Assembly: GCF_003710255.1 (NCBI RefSeq)
Contig: NZ_RHIB01000001.1
Span: 1,364,001-1,428,000 of the forward strand
Reading direction: 5' to 3'
Length of the DNA: 64,000 nt
DNA from: Alteribacter keqinensis
Lineage (GTDB): Bacteria > Bacillota > Bacilli > Bacillales > Salisediminibacteriaceae
Shown: piece by piece, positions 1 through 9,736 of the stretch
Layout of the letters: every line of letters begins with the position of its first letter
Position numbering within the stretch: the stretch's first letter is position 1
Translations under genes and position numbers: made by a program
Notes under the pieces: generated by a model
What the model saw: the letters and a program-made list of their open reading frames with translations, nothing else
Told to the model about the DNA's origin: nothing
The model's database searches: none

Positions 1-55
1 ATAATAATGCAACAGCAACAGCTTTCAGCCATTCCCATGATTCTGACTTCGCCAT
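1..55 (-). CDS. lepB: Signal peptidase I, N-terminal fragment (runs off window)
   Basis: Only the first 18 codons are present, starting at an ATG at 55-53 preceded by a GGAGG ribosome site. The visible peptide MAKSESWEWLKAVAVALL has the short charged head followed by EWLKA and a hydrophobic stretch, as at the start of Bacillus type I signal peptidases, where it forms the membrane anchor before the catalytic Ser. In Bacillaceae the gene after rplS is commonly a signal peptidase followed by rbgA, which fits. The catalytic domain lies outside the window, so the call rests on 18 residues and context. Confidence 0.6.
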   Translation of the reverse strand, partial: MAKSESWEWLKAVAVALL

Positions 56-176
56 ATGTACTTGCCTCCAGACAGATGTATACTTTCATTCTTTATTATT
101 GTAATCGATAAACCTGCTGTTTTCCATATAAAATCCACGTCTTGAAAGGAAGTGGGTCATTCACACTATGTGAAGG

Positions 177-208
177 CACTGAAAAAGTTATTTTGTACTT
201 TTTCAGTG
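177..208. repeat. Perfect 12-bp palindrome CACTGAAAAAGT, dispersed hairpin
   Basis: CACTGAAAAAGT at 177-188 pairs perfectly with ACTTTTTCAGTG at 197-208 around an 8-nt loop. The same stem with flanking GG and GGCCTC occurs at 46244-46277, and one arm occurs at 35668-35679. It lies downstream of rplS, beyond its terminator. It could be a short MITE-like element or the excised ends of an insertion sequence; no transposase is present. Confidence 0.7.
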
Positions 209-219
209 GCCTCCTATGT

Positions 220-255
220 AAAAAGGAGCCTCGGACAAAAGCCCAGGCTCCTCTT
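220..255 (-). terminator. rplS terminator
   Basis: On the minus strand AGGAGCCT (252-245) pairs with AGGCTCCT (231-224), with further inner GG/CC pairing, and is followed by a TTTTT run. It sits about 20 nt after the rplS stop, so it should end the rpsP-to-rplS transcript before lepB. Confidence 0.85.
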
Positions 256-271
256 CTTTGTTCGTTTAAGC

Positions 272-613
272 TTAGCGTTCTTTGATTCGAGCTGCTTTTC
301 CGCGAAGTGCACGCAGATAGTATAGCTTCGCACGACGTACTTTACCTTTACGAGTCACTTCGATCTTGTCCAGACGAGGTGAATGTACTGGGAATGTACG
401 TTCTACTCCAACACCGTTGGATACTTTACGAACAGTGAACGTTTCGCTGATTCCAGTTCCGCGGCGTTTGATAACGACACCTTGGTAAACCTGGATACGC
501 TCGCGAGTTCCCTCCACAACTTTCACGTGTACACGAAGAGTATCTCCGGCACGGAATTCTGGGAGGTCACCTTTTAATTGTTCTTTTGTAATATCGCGAA
601 TAATCTGTTCCAT
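272..613 (-). CDS. rplS: 50S ribosomal protein L19
   Basis: The 113-residue protein beginning [14 protein letters not shown] is the usual length and sequence for bacterial L19, a large-subunit protein at the interface with the 30S subunit. It carries the SH3-like core with [15 protein letters not shown] and the basic C-terminal tail [15 protein letters not shown] chose the ATG at 613 because AAGGAGG lies about 10 nt upstream; the open frame continues a further 33 codons upstream without family similarity. It is the last gene of the rpsP-khpA-ylqD-rimM-trmD-rplS series and has its own terminator. Confidence 0.97.
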   Translation of the reverse strand: MEQIIRDITKEQLKGDLPEFRAGDTLRVHVKVVEGTRERIQVYQGVVIKRRGTGISETFTVRKVSNGVGVERTFPVHSPRLDKIEVTRKGKVRRAKLYYLRALRGKAARIKER

Positions 614-738
614 TTGCTGTTCGCCTCCTTCCCTCCAGATGTTCTTGTCATAGTGCGACAGCGGAGCATCTTGATAACTGCAGCTTTTTAGCCACAAGGT
701 ATATAATAGCACAGCAGAGCTGTGACTACAACTTTTTT

Positions 739-1473
739 TTACTCTTCTTCTGCACGAAGTCTGGCAATAAATGCGAGGTCTTCTTTAGTAAGTTCCATTT
801 TATCTAAAAGGTCAGGTCTTCTTGTAAACGTCCTTCTGAGAGACTCTTCCCTGCGCCACTGTTCAATACGCTCGTGGTGACCGCTTAACAGGACATCGGG
901 AACGTCCATTCCGCGAAACGTTTTCGGCCTCGTGTAATGTGGATGCTCAAGAAGCCCTGTGCTGTGGGAGTCGGTTACGGCGCTCATTTTATTGCCCAGA
1001 GCACCTGGCAAAAGACGTGTAACACTGTCAGCCACAACCATCGCTCCCAGTTCTCCGCCAGTAAGTACGAAATCACCGATAGAGATCTCATCTGTGACAA
1101 GATGTTTCCGGATACGCTCATCATAGCCTTCGTAATGACCGCATAAAAAGATCAGATGTTCTTCTTTCGCAAGTTCTTCTGCTTTTTTCTGATCATAACG
1201 CGCCCCCTGGGGACACATGAGAATCACTCTCGGCTTTTCCCCTTCTTTACTATGGAGTTCAACCGCATCAAAAAGAGGCTGCGGTGTCAGGACCATTCCC
1301 CCGCCGCCGCCGTATGGATAATCATCCACCCGGTTATGGCGGTCTGTGGTGAAGTCCCTGAAGTTTACAACGTCAAAGGAAACGACTCCTTTTTTCTGAG
1401 CCTGCCCGAGAATGGAAGTATCAAATACCCCTGCAAACATTTCAGGAAACAGGGTGAGCACAGTCATCTTCAT
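739..1473 (-). CDS. trmD: tRNA (guanine-N1-)-methyltransferase
   Basis: TrmD methylates G37 of tRNAs with a G at position 36, preventing +1 frameshifting. The 244-residue protein is the usual length and shows the SPOUT trefoil-knot segments [12 protein letters not shown] and [16 protein letters not shown] that bind S-adenosylmethionine, plus the N-terminal [11 protein letters not shown]. Its ATG overlaps the rimM stop by 3 nt (ATGA), implying translational coupling. A second ATG two codons in (MTVLTLF) is an equally possible start. Confidence 0.97.
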   Translation of the reverse strand: MKMTVLTLFPEMFAGVFDTSILGQAQKKGVVSFDVVNFRDFTTDRHNRVDDYPYGGGGGMVLTPQPLFDAVELHSKEGEKPRVILMCPQGARYDQKKAEELAKEEHLIFLCGHYEGYDERIRKHLVTDEISIGDFVLTGGELGAMVVADSVTRLLPGALGNKMSAVTDSHSTGLLEHPHYTRPKTFRGMDVPDVLLSGHHERIEQWRREESLRRTFTRRPDLLDKMELTKEDLAFIARLRAEEE

Positions 1474-1991
1474 TCGTCGATCAAGCCTTCCATCAGTTCG
1501 ATTGTAACCGTTTTTTCCGTAATATCCACGCGCTTCACAACGCTTTCAATATAAGGAATGAGGACGTCTTTCGCACCGCGCCGGGAGACAACCCAGACGT
1601 CATTGGCGCCGGGAGAGAGAATCTCTTTAATATCCCCGATCTGTTCCCCGTCTGTGGTTTGAACGGAACAGCCGATAATGTCGGAGTAAAGAAACTCTCC
1701 TTCTTCAAGTTCCGGGGTTTCATCTTTTGACACCTGCAGCAGGGAGCCTTTAAATGATTCTACATCATTCACATTGTCAAGGCCTTCAAACGTGAGCAGT
1801 TCAAACTGCTTATGTTTTCTGTGACTTTTTATCACAACGGGTTCCCGCTTGTTTGTTGCGTTTTTAACGAAAAGCTCTGTTCCCGGTTTATATCGTTCCT
1901 CAGGAAAGTCCGTGCGGGAAATCACCCGGACTTCACCGCGAATGCCGTGAGTATTCACAATCTTACCCACGTTTAACCAATCAGTCGTCAT
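1470..1991 (-). CDS. rimM: Ribosome maturation factor RimM
   Basis: RimM helps assemble the 30S head around S19. The 173-residue product beginning [16 protein letters not shown] has the N-terminal beta-barrel (GIRGEVRV, residues 10-20) and the C-terminal PRC-barrel ending in [14 protein letters not shown]. An ATG nine codons upstream (MKFVKAACK) is open, but the ATG at 1991 matches family N-termini and has AAGGCGG nearby. It overlaps the end of ylqD by 11 nt and trmD by 3 nt, inside the ribosomal operon. Confidence 0.95.
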   Translation of the reverse strand: MTTDWLNVGKIVNTHGIRGEVRVISRTDFPEERYKPGTELFVKNATNKREPVVIKSHRKHKQFELLTFEGLDNVNDVESFKGSLLQVSKDETPELEEGEFLYSDIIGCSVQTTDGEQIGDIKEILSPGANDVWVVSRRGAKDVLIPYIESVVKRVDITEKTVTIELMEGLIDE

Positions 1992-2400
1992 CTTGCATGC
2001 CGCCTTTACGAATTTCATGTACCATGCCGTTTTTTACGACAATCTCGGTACCTTTCATAATTTCTTCCCAGTTATCGCCTTCTTCAACCTCTTCAATCAT
2101 TTGAATAGAGCCTTCACGGACTTCTGATCCGAGCTCCAGTTCATCAAGCTGACTGAGTTTCATTTCAAGCTGGCGGATGCGCTCTTTACGACGCTGCATT
2201 TCCCTCTGGAAACTCTGCTTGAGGGAGTTTTGATAATTGGCGTTCGCTTTATTATCCTTCAGTTTTTTATGAAGAACAAATTCAAGCTGCTGAAGCTCTT
2301 TGTTCAGCTGGTACTGTTTTGAAAGAAACTGCTCTTTCAGACGGGTCTTACTCGTTTCTGTCAAGATCTGTTTGACAACCACCTTTTTTAAAATCTGCAC
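1981..2400 (-). CDS. ylqD: YlqD family protein
   Basis: This 139-residue protein of the YlqD family is conserved at this spot in Bacillaceae; its function is not established. It starts at a GTG (2400) with GGAGG 7 nt upstream, giving [20 protein letters not shown]. The middle (about residues 20-85) is strongly charged and probably coiled coil ([27 protein letters not shown]). The C-terminus has a small beta-rich part with [15 protein letters not shown]. The position between khpA and rimM suggests a link to translation or RNA, but that is inference. Confidence 0.85.
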   Translation of the reverse strand: MQILKKVVVKQILTETSKTRLKEQFLSKQYQLNKELQQLEFVLHKKLKDNKANANYQNSLKQSFQREMQRRKERIRQLEMKLSQLDELELGSEVREGSIQMIEEVEEGDNWEEIMKGTEIVVKNGMVHEIRKGGMQDDD

Positions 2401-2469
2401 GTTGTCACCTCCAACTATCCATAATGAACGCTTTGCATACATAAAAAGGGAGAGGAAATTCCCCACCCT

Positions 2470-2697
2470 TTAACCAATTTCCAAGTTAATACGCTTGTTC
2501 TGGCTTACTCCTGCTGCATAGACAACAGAACGAATTGCTTTTGCAATACGGCCTTGTTTTCCGATCACTTTTCCCATGTCGTCTGCGTGAACGGAAAGCT
2601 TTAGTGTGAGTGAACGGCCTTCATCGTTTTCAGTGACATGGACATCTTCAGGATGATCTACAAGGGCTTTAGCAATAGATTCTACTAATTCTTTCAT
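2470..2697 (-). CDS. khpA: KH-domain RNA-binding protein KhpA (YlqC)
   Basis: A 75-residue single KH-domain protein with the RNA-contacting loop GKVIGKQGRIAKAIR and the helix ending VVYAAG. KhpA partners KhpB/Jag in Gram-positive bacteria and influences cell division and elongation through RNA binding. I chose the ATG at 2697, spaced about 6 nt from GAGGTGA; a GTG two codons upstream is possible. It lies directly after rpsP and before ylqD. Confidence 0.92.
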   Translation of the reverse strand: MKELVESIAKALVDHPEDVHVTENDEGRSLTLKLSVHADDMGKVIGKQGRIAKAIRSVVYAAGVSQNKRINLEIG

Positions 2698-2779
2698 AGT
2701 CACTCACCTCATTTATAGCAGAGGTTCAAAGATGCGGGTCACGCTGTCTTTGAACCTGGCTGCCTGTTAGACGAAAAAC

Positions 2780-3052
2780 TTATTTTGCGTTTTTCGCGTT
2801 ATGAAACTTTTCCATCAAACCAACGTTTGAGAAAAGGTTGCGAACAGTGTCAGAAGGTTTAGCTCCCTCTGTCATCCATTTCAACGCTTTTTCTTCGTTT
2901 ACGTCAAATTTAACTGGGTTTGTTAACGGGTTATATGTTCCAATCTCCTCGATAAAGCGACCGTCACGTGGAGAACGAGAGTCCGCTACTACGACACGAT
3001 AAAAAGGAGATTTTTTAGCTCCCATACGCTTAAGACGAATTTTAACTGCCAT
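2780..3052 (-). CDS. rpsP: 30S ribosomal protein S16
   Basis: A 90-residue S16 beginning [38 protein letters not shown], interrupted here only by convention: the first twenty residues and the [12 protein letters not shown] segment are diagnostic. S16 is an early 30S assembly protein. The ATG at 3052 is preceded by GGAGGTGAAACAC; the open frame extends five codons upstream without support. It is the first gene of the ribosomal operon, with a sigma-A promoter at 3089-3117. Confidence 0.97.
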   Translation of the reverse strand: MAVKIRLKRMGAKKSPFYRVVVADSRSPRDGRFIEEIGTYNPLTNPVKFDVNEEKALKWMTEGAKPSDTVRNLFSNVGLMEKFHNAKNAK

Positions 3053-3088
3053 GTGTTTCACCTCCAAATCGAATTAACACAATTAAAG

Positions 3089-3117
3089 ATATTATCATAG
3101 TTTGTGCGAGTTCACAA
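3089..3117 (-). promoter_or_regulatory. Sigma-A promoter of the rpsP operon
   Basis: On the minus strand a -35 TTGTGA (3117-3112) and a -10 TAATAT (3094-3089) are separated by exactly 17 nt, and TGA directly before the -10 gives an extended -10. The element lies about 35 nt upstream of the rpsP start and downstream of ffh, so rpsP-to-rplS can be transcribed apart from ffh. Confidence 0.7.
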
Positions 3118-3187
3118 CCCCCGTAAAGGAAAAAACCTTAACACAGGTAAAAAAATCTGTGAACCCTTATAAAAAAGGAGTTTCAGC

Positions 3188-4546
3188 TTACATAAAGGGG
3201 AATTTCATGTTGCCTAAGCCGCCTTTTTTCTTCTTGCCCTTCTGCTGCATTCCTGACATCTGCTTCATCATCTTCTTCATCTCACCGAACTGCTTGATAA
3301 GCCGGTTGACATCCTGAATGGATGTACCGCTCCCTTTTGCAATCCGGCGTCTGCGACTTGCATTCAGAATCGACGGGTCTTCTTTTTCTGCTTTGGTCAT
3401 GGAACGGACAATCGCTTCTATCTGACCGATCTGTTTATCATCGACCTGCACATTTTTTAAGCCCTTCATCTTGCCAGCGCCGGGCATCATGTTAAGCAGT
3501 TCATCGAGAGGTCCCATGTTACGGACCTGTCCCAATTGCTCAAGGAAGTCATCGAATGTAAGCTCATTGGTGCGCATTTTACGCTCGAGCTCTTTGGCCC
3601 GGGCTTCATCTACGTTCGTCTGAGCCTTCTCAATCAGGGTAAGAACGTCTCCCATACCGAGAATACGGGATGCCATACGGTCCGGGTGAAACGGTTCGAG
3701 CTGGTCGACCTTCTCTCCCATACCGGCAAACTTAATCGGCGTATCCGTAACAGCTTTAACGCTGAGTGCCGCCCCGCCTCGTGTATCACCATCAAGCTTT
3801 GTAAGAACCACCCCGGTAATACCGAGCCGTTCATTAAAGCTTTCAGCTACGTTTACTGCATCCTGACCAGTCATAGCATCCACAACGAGGAGAATCTCGT
3901 CGGGCTTGGCCAGTTCTTTTATCTCATCAAGCTCACCCATCAGATCTTCATCAACGTGAAGACGGCCGGCTGTATCAATGAGAACATAATCATTGTGCTC
4001 TTCTTTTGCTTTCGCAAGAGCTTCCCTGGCAATTTCAACAGGGCTTACCTGATCTCCCATGGAGAAGACAGGCATATTAAGCTGTTTCCCCAACGTTTCC
4101 AGCTGCTTAATAGCTGCCGGACGGTAAATATCTGCTGCAACCATTAACGGATTGCGGTTGTGCTTTTTCCGCAGATGGTTTGCGAGCTTTCCTGTTGTCG
4201 TTGTCTTACCTGCACCTTGAAGTCCGACCATCATAACAACGGTAGGTGACTTCGGGGCAACGGCGATCTTGCTCTGTTCGCCGCCCATAAGTGCAGTCAG
4301 CTCTTCATTAACAATTTTAATAACCTGCTGTCCGGGTGTGAGGCTTTCAAATACATCTGCCCCGACTGCCCGTTCTTTTACACGAGCGATAAAATCCTTT
4401 ACAACTTTAAAGTTAACATCCGCTTCCAAAAGGGCAAGCCTGACCTCACGCATCATTTCTTTAACGTCTTGTTCAGATACTTTCCCTTTACCGCGGATTT
4501 TATTTAAAGTTCCTTGGAGCCGCTCCGCTAAACCTTCAAAAGCCAT
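3188..4546 (-). CDS. ffh: Signal recognition particle GTPase Ffh (SRP54)
   Basis: A 452-residue Ffh, which binds 4.5S/scRNA and signal sequences on ribosomes and docks on FtsY at the membrane. Domains: N (1-85), G (about 90-295) with P-loop GLQGAGKTTTTGKLA, DTAGRL and TKLDGD, and M (about 300-452) ending in a methionine-rich stretch (MKKMMKQMSGMQQ) followed by lysines. It lies 11 nt after ylxM. FtsY is encoded just upstream, so both GTPases of the targeting cycle are made together. Confidence 0.98.
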   Translation of the reverse strand: MAFEGLAERLQGTLNKIRGKGKVSEQDVKEMMREVRLALLEADVNFKVVKDFIARVKERAVGADVFESLTPGQQVIKIVNEELTALMGGEQSKIAVAPKSPTVVMMVGLQGAGKTTTTGKLANHLRKKHNRNPLMVAADIYRPAAIKQLETLGKQLNMPVFSMGDQVSPVEIAREALAKAKEEHNDYVLIDTAGRLHVDEDLMGELDEIKELAKPDEILLVVDAMTGQDAVNVAESFNERLGITGVVLTKLDGDTRGGAALSVKAVTDTPIKFAGMGEKVDQLEPFHPDRMASRILGMGDVLTLIEKAQTNVDEARAKELERKMRTNELTFDDFLEQLGQVRNMGPLDELLNMMPGAGKMKGLKNVQVDDKQIGQIEAIVRSMTKAEKEDPSILNASRRRRIAKGSGTSIQDVNRLIKQFGEMKKMMKQMSGMQQKGKKKKGGLGNMKFPFM

Positions 4547-4557
4547 TCGGTTTCCCC

Positions 4558-4887
4558 CTATTCAAGTTTGTCCAGGGTGTGGAGGACACGAAGGATCTCT
4601 TCTTTATCTCTCTTTGCTTCAATAAGCGTGCGAAGCTCTTTTAATGCTTCATTACGCTTTTGGTACCGCGTAAATAGCGAGAGTTTCTCTTCGTATTCTT
4701 CCAACAAAGCCTCTGTGCGTCGTATATTATCATACACTGCCTGCCGGCTCACTTCAAAGTGTTCCGATATTTCCCCGAGGGACCAGTCATCCAGATAATA
4801 CATTCTCATGTAATTGTTCTGTTTGTCAGTTAACAGGGACTGATAAAAATCGTACAGGTAATTAATTCGGATTGTTTTTTCAATCAC
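4558..4887 (-). CDS. ylxM: YlxM, helix-turn-helix protein associated with SRP
   Basis: A 109-residue member of the UPF0122/YlxM family. Starting at GTG 4887 gives [20 protein letters not shown], aligned with other YlxM starts and 8 nt from AAGGCGG; an earlier GTG at 4896 is too close to that site. Residues about 35-70 ([20 protein letters not shown]) form a sigma-70 region 4-like HTH. In streptococci YlxM binds the SRP and scRNA and modulates the GTPase. It sits immediately before ffh. Confidence 0.92.
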   Translation of the reverse strand: MIEKTIRINYLYDFYQSLLTDKQNNYMRMYYLDDWSLGEISEHFEVSRQAVYDNIRRTEALLEEYEEKLSLFTRYQKRNEALKELRTLIEAKRDKEEILRVLHTLDKLE

Positions 4888-4978
4888 AGGACGCACCGCC
4901 TTGTTAAGTGAATATCCTTTACATACTATATCTTACAAGGCGGAAGAAGGCATGTCAAGAAAAAATCTTGACGCCTCT

Positions 4979-5977
4979 TTAATCCTCTTCTGCAAGCTCT
5001 TCAGCCTGCTCCAGCACATCGGCAAAAAGACCGTGAACATACTGATCGGCTTCAAACTCCTGAAGATCTTCCATTCCTTCTCCCAGACCGACAAATTTAA
5101 CTGGGATATCAAGCTCATTGCGGATGGCGAGAACGATCCCTCCCTTTGCAGTTCCGTCGAGTTTCGTAAGTACAATCCCCGATACGTCAGTTGACTTTGA
5201 AAACGTTTTAGCCTGGCTCATGGCGTTTTGCCCCGTCGTGGCATCGAGGACGAGGAGAACTTCATGAGGGGCATCAGAAATCTCTCTTGAGATGACCCGC
5301 TTTACCTTCTCTAGTTCGTTCATCAGGTTCACTTTGTTTTGAAGGCGGCCGGCTGTATCACAGAGAAGGACGTCCGCCTTACGTGACTTTGCTGCCTGGA
5401 TCGCGTCAAACATAACCGCCGCCGGGTCACTGCCGGCCTGCTGTTTAATCACATCAACGCCGACCCGCTCTCCCCAGACTTCGAGCTGTTCAATAGCCCC
5501 TGCACGGAAGGTATCCCCGGCTGCCATAACGACATTTTTCCCTTCCTGTTTAAAACGGTGTGCAAGCTTTCCGATTGTAGTCGTTTTCCCGACACCGTTT
5601 ACTCCGACGAAAAGGATAACTGTCATTGTATCCTGCATATTCAGCTTTGTTTCATTCTCGGACTTCTGAAGCATTTCTGCAAGCTTTTCGGAAATGACCG
5701 GCTGAATGTCTTTTGCATCTTTAATGTTCCGGCGTCTAGCTTCGTCTTTGAGCTCATCGATTAGGTCCATTACGGTATGGACCCCCACATCAGCTGAAAT
5801 GAGGATGTCTTCGAGTTCTTCAAAGAACTCTTCATCCACAGTCCGGTAGTTTTTCACGAGTTCATTCATCTGACCGACAAAGGAATCTCTCGTTTTCGTA
5901 AGGCCGTCCTTAAACTTATTCGTTACACTGTCTGTCTGTGTTGTAATTTTTTCTTTTAATTTTTTAAAAAAGCTCAT
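4979..5977 (-). CDS. ftsY: Signal recognition particle receptor FtsY
   Basis: A 332-residue FtsY, the membrane-associated GTPase that receives Ffh-ribosome complexes. It has a short charged N-terminus (FFKKLKEKITTQTD), the N domain, and a G domain with GVNGVGKTTTIGKLAHR, DTAGRLQNK, TKLDGTAKGG and the closing GLGEGMEDL. As in Bacillus, the long acidic A domain of E. coli FtsY is absent. The start ATG at 5977 follows smc by 15 nt. Confidence 0.98.
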   Translation of the reverse strand: MSFFKKLKEKITTQTDSVTNKFKDGLTKTRDSFVGQMNELVKNYRTVDEEFFEELEDILISADVGVHTVMDLIDELKDEARRRNIKDAKDIQPVISEKLAEMLQKSENETKLNMQDTMTVILFVGVNGVGKTTTIGKLAHRFKQEGKNVVMAAGDTFRAGAIEQLEVWGERVGVDVIKQQAGSDPAAVMFDAIQAAKSRKADVLLCDTAGRLQNKVNLMNELEKVKRVISREISDAPHEVLLVLDATTGQNAMSQAKTFSKSTDVSGIVLTKLDGTAKGGIVLAIRNELDIPVKFVGLGEGMEDLQEFEADQYVHGLFADVLEQAEELAEED

Positions 5978-5992
5978 TTCTTATCCTCCATC

Positions 5993-8900
5993 CTAGTCGG
6001 AGCCGACTAAGGCTTCCGTTTCTTCCAGTCTGACACTTACCAGATTTGAAACTCCCGACTCCTGCATCGTAACCCCGTACAGCACATCTGCTTCTTCCAT
6101 CGTTCCTTTACGGTGGGTAACGACAATAAACTGGGTGTCCCTGCTGAATTCCTTAAGGTATTGGGCAAAACGGGCCACATTGGCGTCATCGAGAGCGGCT
6201 TCCACCTCATCAAGAACACAGAACGGAACCGGTCTTGTTTTTAAAATACCAAACAACAGAGCGATCGCGGTAAGTGCCCTTTCCCCTCCTGACAGAAGGC
6301 CGAGGTTTTGAAGCTTCTTCCCAGGGGGCTGGGCAACAATATCAACTCCGGTGGCAAGAAGATCGTCGGGGTTTGTCAGGACAAGATCTGCCCTTCCTCC
6401 GCCGAACAGCTGGACAAAAACATCTCTGAAATGCTCCTGAATCTGGTAAAACGTTTCTTTAAACCTGCGGATCATTTCACTGTCCATTTCTTCTATTACC
6501 TGAAGAAGAGTGGCTTTACCATGCTCCAGATCCTCTTTTTGTTCCTTCAGAAAATCGTGCCGTTCTTTAACTCTGTCATACTCCTCGATCGCTCCGACAT
6601 TTACACTTCCGAGCTCTTCGATGGCAAGTTTAATGAGCTTAACTTTTGTCCGGGTTTCTTCAATCGACAGTGTGGAGTTGTCTTTTGCCTTTGCTGCTTC
6701 AAACGTGAGTTCATATTCACCTTCCAGCTTAGCCAGACGATTGTCCAGTTCCACGTCTGTGCGGTTTACGAGCACTTCTGTTTCATGAACAGCATCTGAC
6801 ATTTGTTTCAGCTGACGCTTATATTCCCTTAGAACCACTTCTGTATCATCGTGATCCTGCTGCAGGCCTAACCGGTCGGATTTCCGTTTGGATATCAGCC
6901 TGATCGTCTGCTCTTTTTCCTGCTTTCGTTTGGCGATGATTTCTTCAAGTGTTTCCCCGTCATCCGCCTGCGAATCAATTTCCCGCCTGAGCTGGTCATA
7001 CTCCTCTGTCCGGTAGGAAAGATCTTTTTTTACATCGTTGAAGGACTCGGTAAGTGAAGTTAATGACTGCTCAAGATAGTGAAGCTGTTCCTGCTCTTTC
7101 GTTTCCATGATCCTCAGGTTTGTGAGTTCTTTTGAAAGGCTTTCTTTTGATACAGCCTGTTCCGCCTGTTTCTTGGATACTCTTTGAATCTCTTTATTTA
7201 ATTCTTCGGTCTTTTCTACTGCGGCCGTAATTGCCTCATCGAGTTCTTTCAGGCGGGATTCCTTTTCTTTTCGTTCCCGCTCAAACTCTTCTTTTTCCTG
7301 ATCATATATTTGAAGGCGGTCATTTAAACTGTTGATCGCCAGTTCCAGCTCTTTGGACTTCCCTTTTTCATCCTGCTCCTGATCTCTTGTTGCTTCGCCT
7401 CTTTTTCTTGCAAGGTCTGCTTCCTGCTGGAGGGCTGACAGCCTTGCTTTACGATTCTTTACATCCGCCTCGGCTTTTTGAACATCCTGCTCGAGTCGGG
7501 TAAGCTTAGCCGTCATCCTTTCCAGTTCCTGCTGCCTTCCAAGGAGCTGGCTTTTCTTTTTAACCATGCTTCCGCCGGTCATTCCGCCACCGGGATTAAT
7601 CACATCCCCTTCAAGAGTGACAATTCTGAAACGGTAACGGACGAGCCTTGCGATTTCATTGGCCCCTTTCAGGTCCTGTGCGACAATCACATTGCCAAGA
7701 AGCTGCCCGATGACATTTTCATAGCGTTCGTCAAAGGAAACAAGATCTTTAGCCACTCCTGCAAAAGCAGGGTGATTGGAAACCGCCGTCAGGTCTCCGG
7801 ATGGAAGTGTCCGGGGCTTCATAACATCCATAGGAAGAAAAGTTGCCCTTCCCAGGCCGCGTTGCTTTAAGAAACCAATTGCTTTGCGGCCTGTGGCTTC
7901 ATTTTGTACAACTACGTGCTGCTGGGCTGCACCCAGGGCAATATCAAGAGCGGTTTCATGCTCTTTTTTTACATCGATAAGCTCTGCGACTGCTCCCTCA
8001 ATACCCGAAGACTTCCGGTCCCGCTCTTTCAGGATTTCTTTTACACCCTGGAAGAAGCCCGAGTAGTCACTCTGCATGTCTTCCATAAACTCTTTTTTCG
8101 AGCGGAGCTGCTCTGCATGACGGTAAGCCTCATAGAGAAGAGTTTCTTTCTTCCGGTATTCCTGCTCCTCATGTTCAAGCTTTGCCTGAAGGTTACGGAA
8201 CAAGGTGACAGACTGATCGATCTCTTCTTTTATCCGGGCATAGTATTCATCCTGCTTCTCTTTATCACGCGTGTAATGCTCCCGTTTTACAAGAAGGTCC
8301 TTGTTTTCCTGTTCAAGGCGTTCTTCTTTAAAGGACTGTTTTTCGAGCTGTTCGGTGAGATACCGCTTTTCGTTCTTCAGAGAAGCTGCTTCATTTAGAT
8401 ACTCTATGTACTCACCTTTAAGGCTCTCAATTTTTTCTTCTGTATCCTCCGAAAGCTTTTCGTACAGTGCCTCTTGTTTTTTTCGTTCCTTTTCTGTTCT
8501 CTTCAGCTGCTTCTTGGCTGCTTCTGCCTTTTCGGACTGAACGTCACATTCACGGGCGAGCTTCTCTTTTTGTTCCTTAAGCTTTTCCAGCTCTTCTTGA
8601 AACTGTTCCCGGTTTTTTGCGAAGTTTTTTTTCCGCTCTTTCCAGACCTGCTTCTGTCCTTCCTGCTTTTCGAGTTCTTCACTCGTGTTCAAAAGAACGT
8701 CCTGAAGCTTCTGAATGGAGTCCTCAATGTCCTGGATGTCGCTTCTGAATGCTTCTACCGCATCCTCTTTTTCTTTCACAGCACGGGTAAGGTTCTCTTC
8801 TTTTTCACGAAAAGAAACGAGTTTTTCTTTTTCCGCAGTCCATTTTTCGTGGAGATGTTCAATTTCCTTTACAAAAAGGCCTATTTCAAACTTTTCAAGC

Positions 8901-9562
8901 TCTGCTTTTTTCTCTAAATATTCTTTCGCAACTGATGCCTGCTCACGAAGTGGTTCAACCTGACCGTGAAGTTCGTAGAGAATATCCTCTACACGGTTTA
9001 AGTTGTCCTGCGTATCTGCAAGTTTCTTTTCTGATTTCAGCTTTCGCGTTTTATATTTGAGTACCCCTGCAGCTTCTTCAAAGATTTTACGGCGTTCTTC
9101 AGGTTTACTGCTCAGGATTTCTTCAATTTTCCCCTGGCCGATAATAGAGAAGGATTCTCTGCCGAGTCCTGAATCCATAAACAGGTCTACGATATCACGG
9201 AGCCTGCACGGCTGTTTGTTGATCAAATATTCACTTTCACCTGACCGGTACACCCGGCGCGTTACACTTACTTCACTGTAATCAATAGCCAAATGCTGCT
9301 CTTCGTTATTTAACGTAAGCGTGATTTCTGCCATGTTAAGGGGCTTTCTTAAATCCGTACCGGAGAAGATAATGTCTTCCATTTTTCCGCCCCGGAGATT
9401 TTTTGCTGACTGTTCGCCGAGTACCCAGCGAATACCGTCTGATATATTACTTTTACCACTTCCGTTCGGACCGACTACAGCGGTCACCCCGGAAACAAAG
9501 TCGATCGACAGTCGGTCGGCAAACGATTTAAAGCCGACCAGATCGAGACGTTTTAGGAACAA
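5993..9562 (-). CDS. smc: Chromosome condensation ATPase SMC
   Basis: A 1189-residue SMC, the long coiled-coil ATPase that with ScpA and ScpB loads at parS/ParB and aligns chromosome arms. The N-terminal head has VGPNGSGKSN and the QSAKNLRGG segment. Two coiled coils (about 170-500 and 680-1010) flank the hinge at about 520-660, which contains GGGMTGGS. The C-terminal head has the signature LSGGERALTAIALLF and the Walker B segment FCVLDEVEAALDD. I chose TTG at 9562 because GAGGTGG is 6 nt upstream and it gives MFLKRLDLVGFKSF, like B. subtilis SMC; ATGs at 9568 and 9577 are badly spaced. Confidence 0.97.
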   Translation of the reverse strand: MFLKRLDLVGFKSFADRLSIDFVSGVTAVVGPNGSGKSNISDGIRWVLGEQSAKNLRGGKMEDIIFSGTDLRKPLNMAEITLTLNNEEQHLAIDYSEVSVTRRVYRSGESEYLINKQPCRLRDIVDLFMDSGLGRESFSIIGQGKIEEILSSKPEERRKIFEEAAGVLKYKTRKLKSEKKLADTQDNLNRVEDILYELHGQVEPLREQASVAKEYLEKKAELEKFEIGLFVKEIEHLHEKWTAEKEKLVSFREKEENLTRAVKEKEDAVEAFRSDIQDIEDSIQKLQDVLLNTSEELEKQEGQKQVWKERKKNFAKNREQFQEELEKLKEQKEKLARECDVQSEKAEAAKKQLKRTEKERKKQEALYEKLSEDTEEKIESLKGEYIEYLNEAASLKNEKRYLTEQLEKQSFKEERLEQENKDLLVKREHYTRDKEKQDEYYARIKEEIDQSVTLFRNLQAKLEHEEQEYRKKETLLYEAYRHAEQLRSKKEFMEDMQSDYSGFFQGVKEILKERDRKSSGIEGAVAELIDVKKEHETALDIALGAAQQHVVVQNEATGRKAIGFLKQRGLGRATFLPMDVMKPRTLPSGDLTAVSNHPAFAGVAKDLVSFDERYENVIGQLLGNVIVAQDLKGANEIARLVRYRFRIVTLEGDVINPGGGMTGGSMVKKKSQLLGRQQELERMTAKLTRLEQDVQKAEADVKNRKARLSALQQEADLARKRGEATRDQEQDEKGKSKELELAINSLNDRLQIYDQEKEEFERERKEKESRLKELDEAITAAVEKTEELNKEIQRVSKKQAEQAVSKESLSKELTNLRIMETKEQEQLHYLEQSLTSLTESFNDVKKDLSYRTEEYDQLRREIDSQADDGETLEEIIAKRKQEKEQTIRLISKRKSDRLGLQQDHDDTEVVLREYKRQLKQMSDAVHETEVLVNRTDVELDNRLAKLEGEYELTFEAAKAKDNSTLSIEETRTKVKLIKLAIEELGSVNVGAIEEYDRVKERHDFLKEQKEDLEHGKATLLQVIEEMDSEMIRRFKETFYQIQEHFRDVFVQLFGGGRADLVLTNPDDLLATGVDIVAQPPGKKLQNLGLLSGGERALTAIALLFGILKTRPVPFCVLDEVEAALDDANVARFAQYLKEFSRDTQFIVVTHRKGTMEEADVLYGVTMQESGVSNLVSVRLEETEALVGSD

Positions 9563-9621
9563 TGCCATCCACCTCATTTAACTTATTGCATCGACGAGGG
9601 GTTTTTCGTCTTAACTCGTCT

Positions 9622-9697
9622 ATTTTACCATAATTAAATTTGATTTTGGAACGGGCTTGGGAGAAAGGCTTTTCAAATATGGGAACCATGTTAAAAT
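9622..9697. promoter_or_regulatory. Divergent promoters between smc and the UPF0435 gene
   Basis: For smc (minus strand) a -10-like TAAAAT lies at 9627-9622 preceded by TGG, with no clear -35. For the plus-strand small gene a -10 TAAAAT at 9692-9697 has TG one base upstream and a weak -35 CTTTTC at 9669-9674, 17 nt away. A small inverted pair GACGAG/CTCGTC (9592-9619) lies in the smc leader. Having a promoter here would separate smc-ftsY from rnc. Confidence 0.4.
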
Positions 9698-9736
9698 GGG
9701 AGAGAAGTTAATGTGAATTTTGAAAGGGTGACACGG

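Noticed and set aside
177-208. Complete insertion sequence
   Set aside because: Only a short palindrome is present; no transposase frame is found near any of its copies.
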